Notes: generated by a model from the letters alone, not told the origin. Positions 6,888 to 15,073 are shown, counted from the stretch's first letter. The stretch: 18,950 nt of DNA from Candidatus Iainarchaeum sp. (GCA_021158055.1 JAGGVJ010000043.1:1-18950), one strand, 5' to 3'. Program-made: numbers and translations.

Positions 6888-8375
6888 ATGGCAACAATAA
6901 TCGAATCTTACGGAAACATCGAAATACTAAAAGATAAAACCGAGGAAAACATTATTTACCAGGTCAACTTCCCCGACTTTACCCCGGATGAGCGAAACAT
7001 AATCAGAAGCGTCAAAATGCGGCTTGACTCCGAAACACTGGCAGAGCTAAACAGCATGATCGACGGCAGAAGAAAAAGGGAAATACTTGAGCAGTTCCTT
7101 GACTTTGAAAAAAAAGACATTAAAAACAAGGAATCTGTAATCTCATTCATCATAAACCAGTACTTTTCAAAATACGGCGTTCTCGAGGAACTCATAAACG
7201 ACGACAACCTTGAAGAAATAATGGTAAACGGAGTCAACCAGCCCGTATTTGTCTTTCACAAAAAATACGGGATGTGCAGGACGAATATACAAATACAAAA
7301 CGTGCAGACAATAAACAGGATAATTGACTTCATTTCAACCACGACAGGCAGGGAAATAACAAGCGAAAAGCCGTTAATGGACACCAACATCCCGGACGGC
7401 AGCAGGGTCAACGTCACCGTTCCGCCCGCGTCCCCGAACGGACCCTCGATTACCATAAGGAAATTCAAAAAAGTCCCCTACAACATAATAGAACTCATCA
7501 AGCTCGGCACCCTGAACACTGAACTCGCCGCACTGCTCTGGTGCTGCGTGGAAGGGCTGAGAATATGCCCTGTAAACATGATGATTGCAGGAGGGGCAGG
7601 CTCAGGCAAAACAACTTTGCTGAACGCGTTGTCATCATTCATTCCCCCGGAAGAACGCATCATAACCATTGAAGACACGCGCGAACTGAACCTTGACTGC
7701 CTTTCAAACTGGGTGCCCCTTGAATCAGTCCCGAAAGTGCTTGAAAACAGCGACGGGCTAAGCAGGCAAAGCCTGATTCAAAACGCGCTGCGCATGAGGC
7801 CAAACAGGGTGCTGGTCGGGGAAGTGAGGGGAATGGAAGCGGAATCCATGTTTGTCGCAATGAACATCGGGCTCAACGGGACAATGGGAACGATCCACGC
7901 AAACTGCTCAAGAGAAGCCATAACCCGGCTCACAACCCCCCCGATGGACGTGCCTGTAAAAATGATCCCGTTAATGAAGCTTTTAGTCGTGATAAACAAA
8001 ACCTACAACCAAAACAGGGAAATTGTCAGAAGAGTTACCCAGGTAAGTGAAATAACAGGGCTTGAAGGAGACGTGGTCCGCATGAACGAAATCATGTCAT
8101 GGAACAGGAACACCGACGAACTTGAAAAAACAGGGGACGCGTCAAGGCTCAAGGAATACATCGCAAGCTCCTGTGCAATAAGCGTAAACGAAGTCAACCG
8201 GCAGATAAGAGAACGCGACGAACTCCTGAAAAAAATGGTTGAAAACAACGTGACTGAAAGAAAACAAGTAGCGGAAATATTCAAAAAATACCGTCTTGAA
8301 TCCTCTTATGCAGCTTCCGGAAACAAAAGCAATGAAAAAGACAAAGACAGCAGCATAATCAAAGACCTGCGCTGA
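6888..8375 (+). CDS. Type II/IV secretion ATPase, CpaF/TadA (VirB11) family
   Basis: The 495-residue protein has the complete secretion ATPase core: Walker A GGAGSGKTT (235-243), Asp box IITIEDTREL (258-267), Walker B-like RVLVGEVRG (307-315) and His box GTIHAN (334-339), preceded by an N-terminal domain with MVNGVNQPVFV (112-122). Such hexameric cytoplasmic ATPases power assembly or retraction of archaeal type IV pili, archaella or Tad-like systems. The C-terminal approximately 90 residues are charged and helical (REREDLLKK-like, ending with Lys/Asp/Ser-rich sequence). The usual membrane platform protein (TadC/ArlJ/PilC) and pilins are not adjacent, so the filament it serves cannot be told from this window. 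The start at 6888 is supported by GGTG 5 nt upstream. Confidence 0.9.
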   Translation: MATIIESYGNIEILKDKTEENIIYQVNFPDFTPDERNIIRSVKMRLDSETLAELNSMIDGRRKREILEQFLDFEKKDIKNKESVISFIINQYFSKYGVLEELINDDNLEEIMVNGVNQPVFVFHKKYGMCRTNIQIQNVQTINRIIDFISTTTGREITSEKPLMDTNIPDGSRVNVTVPPASPNGPSITIRKFKKVPYNIIELIKLGTLNTELAALLWCCVEGLRICPVNMMIAGGAGSGKTTLLNALSSFIPPEERIITIEDTRELNLDCLSNWVPLESVPKVLENSDGLSRQSLIQNALRMRPNRVLVGEVRGMEAESMFVAMNIGLNGTMGTIHANCSREAITRLTTPPMDVPVKMIPLMKLLVVINKTYNQNREIVRRVTQVSEITGLEGDVVRMNEIMSWNRNTDELEKTGDASRLKEYIASSCAISVNEVNRQIRERDELLKKMVENNVTERKQVAEIFKKYRLESSYAASGNKSNEKDKDSSIIKDLR

Positions 8376-8378
8376 AAA

Positions 8379-8426
8379 CAGGTCAACAGGCCATTTCAGG
8401 TCAACAGGCCATTTCAGGTTAACAGA
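8379..8426. repeat. 18-bp tandem repeat between convergent genes
   Basis: The unit CAGGTCAACAGGCCATTT occurs at 8379-8396 and 8397-8414, followed by a decayed third copy (CAGGTTAACAGA, 8415-8426). It begins 3 bp after the ATPase stop codon and ends at the stop codon of the MFS gene on the other strand. Confidence 0.9.
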
Positions 8427-9038
8427 TCATCTTCCTGCTTTTTTTCTGAAAAACTTCCTGAGAAAAGCCCCCTTCATTTTCAATGGATTCACACCGTCGT
8501 TTTTCACAAAAGCAAATGTCACGGCTCCCGCTGCCAGCGCGAGCAAACCCATGAAAAGAAACAATGTCTTAAAACCGAAAAGGTAAACAACCGAAGCACC
8601 CACCAGCGCTGAAAATGCGCTTGAATAACCGGAAACCATCTCCCAAGTCCCCCACTCCTGGCTCTCGCGGTTGCGGTCAATGTTCACCGAGAACAACCCG
8701 TCGTAAGCAGGGGTGCCGACAGCCTGGAAAACCCCTATAAAAAATTCCAGAACAAAAAGCTCCTCAACACTTGAAATAAACATCATTGAAAAGAAAACCA
8801 ACGCGGTTCCGAAACACTGGACCAGCAAAAAAAACTTTTTTGAATAGATATCCGCAAGCTTCCCCATCGGGTACTGCAGGGAAGCAAAAGCAACCGACGC
8901 AATAAACCACGCCACTCCCGCATCCAGGATAGAGCCGTTTATCTCCTCAACAAAAACCGCATAAATCGGGGCAAAAAGCCCGCTTGCAAACAACGACAAC
9001 GCACTCGTAAACAAAAGAATCTTTATCAGCCTGTTCAA
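8427..9038 (-). CDS. Half-size MFS-type transporter (six helices)
   Basis: I choose TTG 9038 as start because GGTGG (9043-9047) lies 4 nt upstream; the longer frame from GTG 9059 reads through that site. The 203-residue product has six hydrophobic segments and, between the second and third, GKLADIYSKK, the MFS motif A (G-x-L-a-D-r-x-G-r-k type). This corresponds to one six-helix half of a normal 12-helix, roughly 400-residue major facilitator protein. The frame ends normally with a basic tail (FLRKFFRKKAGR) and no second half is seen downstream, where the ATPase gene lies in the opposite direction. It may act as a homodimer or with another half-transporter, or be a truncated relic. The substrate is unknown. 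Confidence 0.8.
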   Translation of the reverse strand: MNRLIKILLFTSALSLFASGLFAPIYAVFVEEINGSILDAGVAWFIASVAFASLQYPMGKLADIYSKKFFLLVQCFGTALVFFSMMFISSVEELFVLEFFIGVFQAVGTPAYDGLFSVNIDRNRESQEWGTWEMVSGYSSAFSALVGASVVYLFGFKTLFLFMGLLALAAGAVTFAFVKNDGVNPLKMKGAFLRKFFRKKAGR

Positions 9039-9119
9039 AAAACCACCGCTTTCAGCCACCGCTCACATTCACGCAACTGCTCATGTTCATGTGACTGTCA
9101 CTCCAAAAAGTCCGCATTC

Positions 9120-9254
9120 ACATCAAAAACCAAAAAACCGTTAAATAAATAACGCTAAAACAATTAGAATAAATAACACTAAAACAATTATTATACTTGT
9201 TGTAACAGACAAAAAATACAGCAAATTAACACTTAAAATTATCGGAGGGATTAA
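9120..9254. promoter_or_regulatory. Divergent promoter region with a 24-bp tandem repeat
   Basis: Two 24-bp units (9144-9167 and 9168-9191, beginning AATAAATAAC) differ at two positions. GTTATTTATTTAACGG on the minus strand may include the TATA box of the MFS gene. GGAGGGATT (9244-9252) is a strong ribosome binding site for the small gene at 9255. Confidence 0.55.
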
Positions 9255-9425
9255 ATGAAACTTGAAGAAATAGCGGAATTCACACTTGAATTCCTTGACA
9301 TGTGCTACACGCACAAAAAACCGGTGGATGAGGCACTCAAGGACTTCAAATCAGTGACAAACGACTTGTTCACTGTTAAAAAAAGCGTGGCTTCCGAAGC
9401 AAAAAAAGAAAAAACAACAGTTTAA
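9255..9425 (+). CDS. Small acidic/basic helical protein of 56 residues
   Basis: The ATG is preceded by GGAGGGATT (9244-9252), one of the best ribosome binding sites in the window, and the frame ends before a clear hairpin terminator, so I consider this a real gene despite its size. The protein starts MKLEEIAEFTLEFLDMCYTH, continues KKPVDEALKDFKSVTNDLFT and ends in a Lys-rich tail. It looks like two helices joined near the Lys-Lys-Pro, with one Cys and one His. There is no signal peptide or membrane segment, so it should be cytoplasmic. I do not recognise a family. Confidence 0.75.
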   Translation: MKLEEIAEFTLEFLDMCYTHKKPVDEALKDFKSVTNDLFTVKKSVASEAKKEKTTV

Positions 9426-9440
9426 AGAACAACAACAAAT

Positions 9441-9473
9441 CGCGCTTCAACTGAAGCGCGCACCTATTTTTTT
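9441..9473 (+). terminator. Hairpin terminator, possibly bidirectional
   Basis: CGCGCTTC-AACT-GAAGCGCG (9441-9460) forms a perfect 8-bp GC-rich stem, followed by T7 at 9467-9473. It lies 15 bp after the 56-residue gene. The convergent minus-strand gene ends at 9542, and the same stem could serve it too. Confidence 0.75.
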
Positions 9474-9541
9474 ACCCAAACAACCAGCCTCAGGCATACC
9501 CAAAAATGTATGCATGCATAAACCTGAAAACAGGCAAAAAA

Positions 9542-9886
9542 TCATCGGGAAGCAAGCTGCTGGAACTCAAGGCCCAGTTTTTTCTTGAGCGCCAAGTACT
9601 CCTTTTTTGAAAGACCAACATCCTGCAAAGCCCTGTCGCGCAACACGCACTCCCTTGAAGGCTTGCAGCAAAAAACAAGCGAGCCGAAACAGACAGGAAG
9701 ATCATGCCCCTTATCAAACAGATCCTTAAAAACATGCTTTAAGGCAAGGTACTGGAACCTGCTTATGTTGTTTTTTTCAAGCATCGCATCCCGCACAGAA
9801 CAAATTTTTGAAGTGTGGCAGCAAAAAGCAAGGGCTGAAACACCCCCTCCCCTGCAGACATGTTTCGGGGAATCTTTCCAACCCAT
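9542..9886 (-). CDS. Protein with two tandem Cys-rich modules
   Basis: The 114-residue protein contains two copies of one module, 51 residues apart over most of their length. Copy 1: Cys11, then ALAFCC (18-23), Cys29, RD (32-33), YLALK (46-50). Copy 2: Cys66, SLVFCC (69-74), Cys80, RD (83-84), YLALK (97-101). Each module keeps four cysteines, enough for one metal site or small cluster. The opening VCRGG...ALAFCC and the length resemble what I recall of the methanogenesis marker domain 9 family (TIGR03277); this needs a search. There is no signal peptide. AGGTGATT (9889-9896 on the minus strand) before ATG 9886 is a strong ribosome binding site. The function is unknown; metal or Fe-S binding is an inference. 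Confidence 0.8.
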   Translation of the reverse strand: MGWKDSPKHVCRGGGVSALAFCCHTSKICSVRDAMLEKNNISRFQYLALKHVFKDLFDKGHDLPVCFGSLVFCCKPSRECVLRDRALQDVGLSKKEYLALKKKLGLEFQQLASR

Positions 9887-10066
9887 TCAATCACCTGAAA
9901 ACAAACTCAAAAAATCACGCCAGTCAATAACACAAAAAACAACAAATAACCCAATCGTCAGTGAAATAAAAAATGAAACAAATCAACTAAACAAAAATCA
10001 ACTAATATAATCCAAAATATAAAAAACTGGCGTTCCAAATAAAACAACCAACACCCTTTGCGGAAA
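9887..10066. other. Short gap, no gene seen
   Basis: A-rich sequence between two minus-strand genes. It should carry the promoter of the Cys-module gene and the end of the transcript from 10486. No convincing frame or repeat was seen. Confidence 0.5.
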
Positions 10067-10486
10067 TCACAGGTCAGTTCTCGGGTAAAAAACCACCCTG
10101 CATTTATTGTCAAGAGAACAGGTAATATGAGCCAAAAAATTCATGGTTGCTCTGGCTCTCAAGCACTGGCCCCGGCTTTCACCATCAGAGCCGACTACTT
10201 CGGCAAACTCTGCTTCACCCTCATAAACCAAGGTCACGTCTGAAAAAGGGATATCAAGGCCTGAAACAAACTCGCTCTCGCAAATCCGCTCGCCCTGCTG
10301 CAGCAAAAACGGGCCTGCTAACTGGGGATCATTGGGGCTTTTCAAAGCCATTAAAAAAAACTCGTGAGGCGACCCGCGCCCAAGCTTCATCGGATCCGCT
10401 TCAATAAGCAATCCCGACAAAGCACCGCCAAGGTAAAGGCCGATAATCAGTGCTGAAACCAGTAAAATAGTCGTCTTTGTATCCAA
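10067..10486 (-). CDS. Membrane-anchored extracytoplasmic protein with four cysteines
   Basis: Start chosen at TTG 10486: CGGTGG (10491-10496) lies 4 nt upstream, and the longer frame to 10537 runs through it. The 139-residue product starts LDTKTTILLVSALIIGLYLG and has a single hydrophobic anchor at about residues 6-28. The rest is polar, with four cysteines (69, 108, 123, 129) that could form two disulfides outside the cell. A basic cluster (CLRARATMNFLAH) precedes the final strand VVFYP. No family was recognised. TTTAAAAG near 10513-10520 is a possible TATA box, which would leave a very short leader. The gene is divergent from serS. Confidence 0.7.
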   Translation of the reverse strand: MDTKTTILLVSALIIGLYLGGALSGLLIEADPMKLGRGSPHEFFLMALKSPNDPQLAGPFLLQQGERICESEFVSGLDIPFSDVTLVYEGEAEFAEVVGSDGESRGQCLRARATMNFLAHITCSLDNKCRVVFYPRTDL

Positions 10487-10625
10487 AAAACCACCGCAAA
10501 GGTTATTATACTCTTTTAAATGAATAAAAACACACATATAAAAACCATGCGCAAAACAAAAAGAAAAACATCAAAAAAACCTGAAAAATACACAACCCAA
10601 AACAAAAAACAAGTTCAAGCAATGG

Positions 10626-10633
10626 TTTAAATA
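10626..10633 (+). promoter_or_regulatory. TATA box of serS (leaderless)
   Basis: TTTAAATA is centred about 26 bp before the serS ATG at 10656, so transcription would begin at or next to the start codon. No ribosome binding site is visible. Confidence 0.6.
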
Positions 10634-10655
10634 CATTAATCAACTTATTTGTGCC

Positions 10656-11936
10656 ATGCTTGACATAAAACTGATTCGTGAAAACCCAAAAATCGTGCGA
10701 AAAAACCTGGAAAAAAGGCACGACCTGGAAAAAATAAAACTTCTTGACCAAATCATTCACGAAGACTCCGTGTGGAGAAAAACCAGCATTGAAACAAACT
10801 TGCTGAAAGCAAAAAGAAACAAATTCTCGCAGGAAATAGCCGCGCTGAAACAACAGAAAAAAGACGCTTCAAAGCCAATAAAAGAAATGAAAGAAATAAA
10901 CGCAAAAATTTCAGCAATGGAAAACAAAAGCAAAGAATCATTTGAAAAGACGCGAAAAGGGTTAATGAAACTCCCGAACATGCTGCACGAATCAGTTCCG
11001 TTTGGAAAAGACGACACCGAAAATGTTGAAATCAAAAAATGGGGAAAACAAAAATTCGGCTTTCCTGCAAACAACCACCTTGACCTTCTGAAAAACCTGA
11101 ACCTCATTGACCAGGAAAACGCAAACAAATTATCCGGACACGGGTTCTTTTACCTGAAAAACGAGCTTGCGCTCCTCGACCTGTCCCTGATCAGGTTCGG
11201 CCTTGACTTCCTGGCAAAAAAAGGGTTTGACATAATCGAACCCCCCTTCATGATGCGCAGGAAACCATACGAGGGAGTCACTGACTTAAGCGACTTTGAA
11301 GACGTCTTATACAAAGTTGAAAACGAAGACCTTCACCTGATAGCGACCGCCGAACACCCCTTGGCCGCAATGCACATGGACGACACGCTTCTTAAAGAAA
11401 AACTGCCGAAAAAACTCGCCGGATTCAGCCCGTGCTTCCGGAAAGAAGTCGGGGTGCACGGGAAATACACCCGCGGGCTTTTCAGGATGCACCACTTCAA
11501 CAAAGTCGAACAATTCGTATTCTGCGCACCCGAAGACTCGTGGAAGATCTTTGAAGAACTGCAGCAAAACACAGAAGAAATACTGCAACAGCTAAACATT
11601 CCTTACCGCGTGGTAAACGTGTGCACTGGAGACATCGGAATCATCGCCGCAAAAAAATACGACATAGAAATGCTCATGGCAGACGGAAAATACCGGGAAA
11701 TAAGCTCCAACTCAAACTGCACCGACTTTCAGGCAAGGCGCCTCAACATAAAACACGCCCAAAAAGAAGGGGCAAAAAAAGAAGGGTTCGTGCACACCGT
11801 AAACAACACCGGAATAGCAACCAGCAGGGCAATGATCGGAATCATTGAAAACAACCAGCAGGAAGACGGCTCAATCAAAATACCAAAAGCCCTGCAGCCA
11901 TACATGAACGGGCTCAAAGAAATCACAAAGGACTAA
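10656..11936 (+). CDS. serS: Seryl-tRNA synthetase
   Basis: SerRS charges tRNA-Ser (and tRNA-Sec where present) with serine in the cytoplasm. The 426-residue protein has the normal layout and length: MLDIKLIRENP start, a long antiparallel coiled-coil tRNA-binding arm (about 20-105) and a class II catalytic core. Motif 1 is near GFDIIEPPFM (190-199), the TAE loop is IATAEHP (229-235), motif 2 is FRKEVGVHGKYTRGLFRMHH (261-280) with its two conserved arginines, and motif 3 is GIATSRAMIGIIENNQ (386-401). It is the common SerRS type rather than the divergent methanogen form. All key regions are intact. The transcript is probably leaderless. Confidence 0.97.
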   Translation: MLDIKLIRENPKIVRKNLEKRHDLEKIKLLDQIIHEDSVWRKTSIETNLLKAKRNKFSQEIAALKQQKKDASKPIKEMKEINAKISAMENKSKESFEKTRKGLMKLPNMLHESVPFGKDDTENVEIKKWGKQKFGFPANNHLDLLKNLNLIDQENANKLSGHGFFYLKNELALLDLSLIRFGLDFLAKKGFDIIEPPFMMRRKPYEGVTDLSDFEDVLYKVENEDLHLIATAEHPLAAMHMDDTLLKEKLPKKLAGFSPCFRKEVGVHGKYTRGLFRMHHFNKVEQFVFCAPEDSWKIFEELQQNTEEILQQLNIPYRVVNVCTGDIGIIAAKKYDIEMLMADGKYREISSNSNCTDFQARRLNIKHAQKEGAKKEGFVHTVNNTGIATSRAMIGIIENNQQEDGSIKIPKALQPYMNGLKEITKD

Positions 11937-11992
11937 CAGCCACCTGCATCCTGATTCTGCAACCGCAAAAAACAAAAAACGAAAGTTTACTT

Positions 11993-12140
11993 CCATTACA
12001 ACAGTAACAAATGCATAGTTTTACACCCATTACAACAGTAACAAATGCATAGTTTTACACCCATTATAATAGTAACAAAAGTATAACTTTAGACCTATTA
12101 TAATAGTAACAAAAGTATAACTTTAGACCTATTATAATAG
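11993..12140. repeat. Array of 34-bp direct repeats (iteron-like)
   Basis: A unit of exactly 34 bp recurs at anchors 11995, 12029, 12063 and 12097, with a partial fifth at 12131. Units 1-2 are nearly identical to each other (ATTACAACAGTAACAAATGC...), and units 3-4 are identical to each other but differ from 1-2 (ATTATAATAGTAACAAAAGT...). Each holds the near-palindrome ATTATAAT or ATTACAAC. No unique spacers are present. The array ends about 6 bp before the TATA box of the ATPase gene at 12177, so it may bind a regulator or replication-type protein. Confidence 0.9.
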
Positions 12141-12145
12141 TTCAA

Positions 12146-12153
12146 TTTATATA
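12146..12153 (+). promoter_or_regulatory. TATA box of the DUF4143-type ATPase (leaderless)
   Basis: TTTATATA is centred 27 bp before the ATG at 12177. It abuts the end of the 34-bp repeat array. Confidence 0.65.
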
Positions 12154-12176
12154 CTTTAATAATCATAAATATAAAC

Positions 12177-13634
12177 ATGAATGAAGAAAAGCTAGTTAAA
12201 CAACTAGATCATTTAAATGACTGGTGGAGTACCGCACAAGTACCAAAAAACAAACTAAAATCATTTGAACGAAGAGACTTATTTTTCATAAAAAGGGACA
12301 TCAGCAAACAAGAAATTTTAGCAATAATCGGTCCAAGACAAGTTGGAAAAACCACATTAATATATCAAACAATTCAATATCTGTTAACTGAAAAAAACAT
12401 CAATCCATCTAATATATTATTTATAAGTTCAGACAATGAGGTCCTAAAACTTAACTCAAATGATTTCCTTGAAGACATTCTAAACACTTACTTCAAATAC
12501 CGGCTAAAACAACCAATAGGACAATCAAGGGAAAAAATATACCTTTTCTTAGATGAAATACAATCCATGGATAACTGGAACTATAAACTAAAAAATTGGG
12601 TGGATCAAAAATTAAACATTAAAATTATTGTATCAGGATCTTCCTCAACACACATTCTAAAGGGTGGAAATGAATCCTTGGCAGGAAGAATGCAAACTCA
12701 ATTAATTTTACCACTAAAATTTCTGGAAGTAATCCAATACAAAACAAACAACGAAACAATTTGTGACATAAATGAAAATTTACGGGAAAAACTGAAAAAA
12801 TCAATTAAACTATCCAACCCAACCCACTTGTTCAACGAACTAAACTCAATAAACATGACACTAACAACCACAACTAAAGAACAGCTTCAAATTTATCTAA
12901 ATAATTACCTCTTAAAAGGCGGATACCCTAGTTTGCTTGATACTGATAACTACTATGATTTATCAAGATCACTGGATAACTACATTCAATCAACCATTTA
13001 TCGGGACATTGTCAGATTATATGAAATAAGGCGCCCAAAAACACTAAGTGCTTTAATTACATACATCGCACAATCAGGCGCACACGCAATAACATACACT
13101 AAACTATCAAATCACCTGAAAATCAGAAAAGAAACAATTGAATCATACTTAGAATATCTTGAAAACACATTTTTGATATCTGAATCAGACTTTTACTCAA
13201 CAAACCTGAAAGTAAAACAAAGAAACCCGAAAAAAATATACATCAGGGACCCGGGAATCAGAAACTCACTACTCCACCAAATAACAGATGATCTGCTAAA
13301 AGACCCTGCTGAACTTGGAATAATAGCCCAGACCATCTGCTACGACCACTTAAAAAGACTAAGTTTTTACCTCTTAAAATCAGAAAACCCAACCATAAGC
13401 TACTGGCACAACGGCAAAGAAATTGACTTAATACTTGAAGGAACAAAATGGAACATCCCAATAGAAGTTAAATACACAAACCAAAACAAAAAAGATGCAA
13501 TTAAAGAAATAAACAAATTCATAAATGAAAACAAAAACAAAGCACCCTTTGGAATCATCGTAACCAAAAACACACTCGACTTAAAAGACAATACCCTTCT
13601 AATCCCTCTTTGGCTATTCTTACTCATGTGCTAA
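12177..13634 (+). CDS. AAA+ ATPase with C-terminal DUF4143-like nuclease fold
   Basis: The 485-residue protein has Walker A GPRQVGKTT (52-60), Walker B IYLFLDEIQ (121-129), a sensor-like strand IIVSGSSS (150-157), a helical middle with YLLKGGYPSLL (244-254), and a C-terminal domain with GKEIDLIL...IPIEVKY (413-433). The last has the PD-(D/E)xK pattern: Asp417 then Glu430-x-Lys432. This is the architecture of the widespread ATPase group COG1373 (AAA_14 plus DUF4143), whose biological role is unsettled; links to mobile DNA and defence are inferred. The gene is AT-rich compared with serS, its promoter lies behind the 34-bp array, and it converges on a second ATPase-nuclease gene with a 4-bp overlap. 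This suggests that the pair moved together. Confidence 0.85.
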   Translation: MNEEKLVKQLDHLNDWWSTAQVPKNKLKSFERRDLFFIKRDISKQEILAIIGPRQVGKTTLIYQTIQYLLTEKNINPSNILFISSDNEVLKLNSNDFLEDILNTYFKYRLKQPIGQSREKIYLFLDEIQSMDNWNYKLKNWVDQKLNIKIIVSGSSSTHILKGGNESLAGRMQTQLILPLKFLEVIQYKTNNETICDINENLREKLKKSIKLSNPTHLFNELNSINMTLTTTTKEQLQIYLNNYLLKGGYPSLLDTDNYYDLSRSLDNYIQSTIYRDIVRLYEIRRPKTLSALITYIAQSGAHAITYTKLSNHLKIRKETIESYLEYLENTFLISESDFYSTNLKVKQRNPKKIYIRDPGIRNSLLHQITDDLLKDPAELGIIAQTICYDHLKRLSFYLLKSENPTISYWHNGKEIDLILEGTKWNIPIEVKYTNQNKKDAIKEINKFINENKNKAPFGIIVTKNTLDLKDNTLLIPLWLFLLMC

Positions 13635-15073
13635 AACCAACCCTTCATTTGAAGCTGAATTACCTCTTCTTTTTTCATTTCATCATCTAATATTTTTGTT
13701 ATCTCCTTGAGATCCAATAACAACAAACCCGATACGTTCCTATCAATCAATTCCTGTTCAAACCCTGACTTAGAAATAATTATATACTCAAACTTACCAC
13801 TTGCAGATGTTTTTTGAGATTTTCTTTTCAGTTCTTCAAAACAACCGCTCCCCATTTTTTTTTCTTTAAACTTTGCTTCAAGAAAAACTGTTTTTGATTT
13901 ACTTTTTAACACTAAATCAATATCTTCATTTTTTTCCCACCATTTTCCGCATTCAATAAACTCAATTTTTTTATTTTTTATCTCTTTACCATTCATAAAA
14001 ATAAAAAATTCTCTAACAATGTCTTCAAATATCCTGCCGCAATAAGTACCAAATTCTTTATGTATTCTTTTTTGAATGGCATCAGAATTACCCATAGCCA
14101 CCTGTTCTCTGTAAGAATAAACAAACCGATACCAAAACCTGAAAAAATTATCTTTTATCCCATATCTTTTCATTCTTTTCTTCCCAAACAACGGGTCATT
14201 TACTTCTATAATATCTAAAAGTTCCGATAAATTTTTCAAATACGGGGAAATTTCATAATTTTCCAAACCAAGAGAATCAGCTATTTCTTTGGATTCAACT
14301 TTTCCTTTTGAAATTGCCTTTAATATAGAAATATATCTTTCAGGGTTTTTTAATTCAAATTTAAGGGCATTTATGGGTTCATCAAACAAAGACCCATTCT
14401 CAGACAAAGCAAGATAATTAAACGATTCAAACAAATCTTTATCTAAAAACTTAAAATCAGACAAATATTTTGGAGTGCCGCCAAAAACCGAAAATATCTT
14501 TATTTTTTCTTCTTCTGATTTTTCCTTAAACATTTCCCTCAAATCTATATATCTAAACTGTTTAAGATGATAAGAAAACGTTTTTCTCCCATAAAGAGGG
14601 CCTTTTTCTTCTAATGCTAATCTATGCATCATACTCATAGAAGAACCGCAAATAATAACCATGATTCTTTTGTCCTTCAAAGAATTATCCCAACTTTCCT
14701 GAAGATTAAAAATAAAATCCTTTGCAAAATAATTTACTCTTTGAAACTCATCAATTACTAAAAGAATCTTCTCATCAGCAGATTTTTGAGACACATAACT
14801 AAAAAAATCTTCCCATTTACTTATTTTAACTGATTCTTTAAAAGTCTCTTCTATCTTAATTGAAAGAGCATTCATAAAATCTCTTTTGTTATCATAAACA
14901 ACATTTATGTAAATCTTGTTTTCTTTCACCTTTCCAAAAAACTTACGAAGCAACTCAGACTTTCCCACCCTCCTTCTGCCATACAATACCCCAAACTCTC
15001 CTTTTTTCAAATTAATAAATTTACTTCTAAGGAATTCCAACTCTTGAACCCGATTATAAAACCGCTTTTCCAT
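13631..15073 (-). CDS. Archaeal ATPase with winged helix and DUF234-like nuclease fold
   Basis: The 480-residue protein has Walker A GRRRVGKS (32-39), Walker B ILLVIDEFQR (103-112), GSS (143-145) as the sensor strand, a probable winged-helix region (about 245-300, ISKGKVESKEIADSLGLE) and a C-terminal PD-(D/E)xK-like domain: Asp384/Asp386 in EDIDLVL and Glu399-x-Lys401 in FLEAKF. This matches the ATPase_2/DUF234 family common in archaea (COG1672 group). Role unknown; ATP-driven DNA or protein remodelling with a nuclease-like tail is inferred. Its stop codon overlaps that of the ATPase on the other strand (CTAA, 13631-13634). The start at ATG 15073 is supported by a TATA box at the leaderless distance. 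Confidence 0.85.
   Translation of the reverse strand: MEKRFYNRVQELEFLRSKFINLKKGEFGVLYGRRRVGKSELLRKFFGKVKENKIYINVVYDNKRDFMNALSIKIEETFKESVKISKWEDFFSYVSQKSADEKILLVIDEFQRVNYFAKDFIFNLQESWDNSLKDKRIMVIICGSSMSMMHRLALEEKGPLYGRKTFSYHLKQFRYIDLREMFKEKSEEEKIKIFSVFGGTPKYLSDFKFLDKDLFESFNYLALSENGSLFDEPINALKFELKNPERYISILKAISKGKVESKEIADSLGLENYEISPYLKNLSELLDIIEVNDPLFGKKRMKRYGIKDNFFRFWYRFVYSYREQVAMGNSDAIQKRIHKEFGTYCGRIFEDIVREFFIFMNGKEIKNKKIEFIECGKWWEKNEDIDLVLKSKSKTVFLEAKFKEKKMGSGCFEELKRKSQKTSASGKFEYIIISKSGFEQELIDRNVSGLLLLDLKEITKILDDEMKKEEVIQLQMKGWF

Noticed and set aside
9490-9735. 81-codon minus-strand frame overlapping the Cys-module gene
   Set aside because: The overlapping frame at 9542-9886 has a strong ribosome binding site and an internally conserved duplication, which only the true frame would show.
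11993-12140. CRISPR array
   Set aside because: Units are contiguous 34-bp copies without unique spacers, and no cas genes are present.
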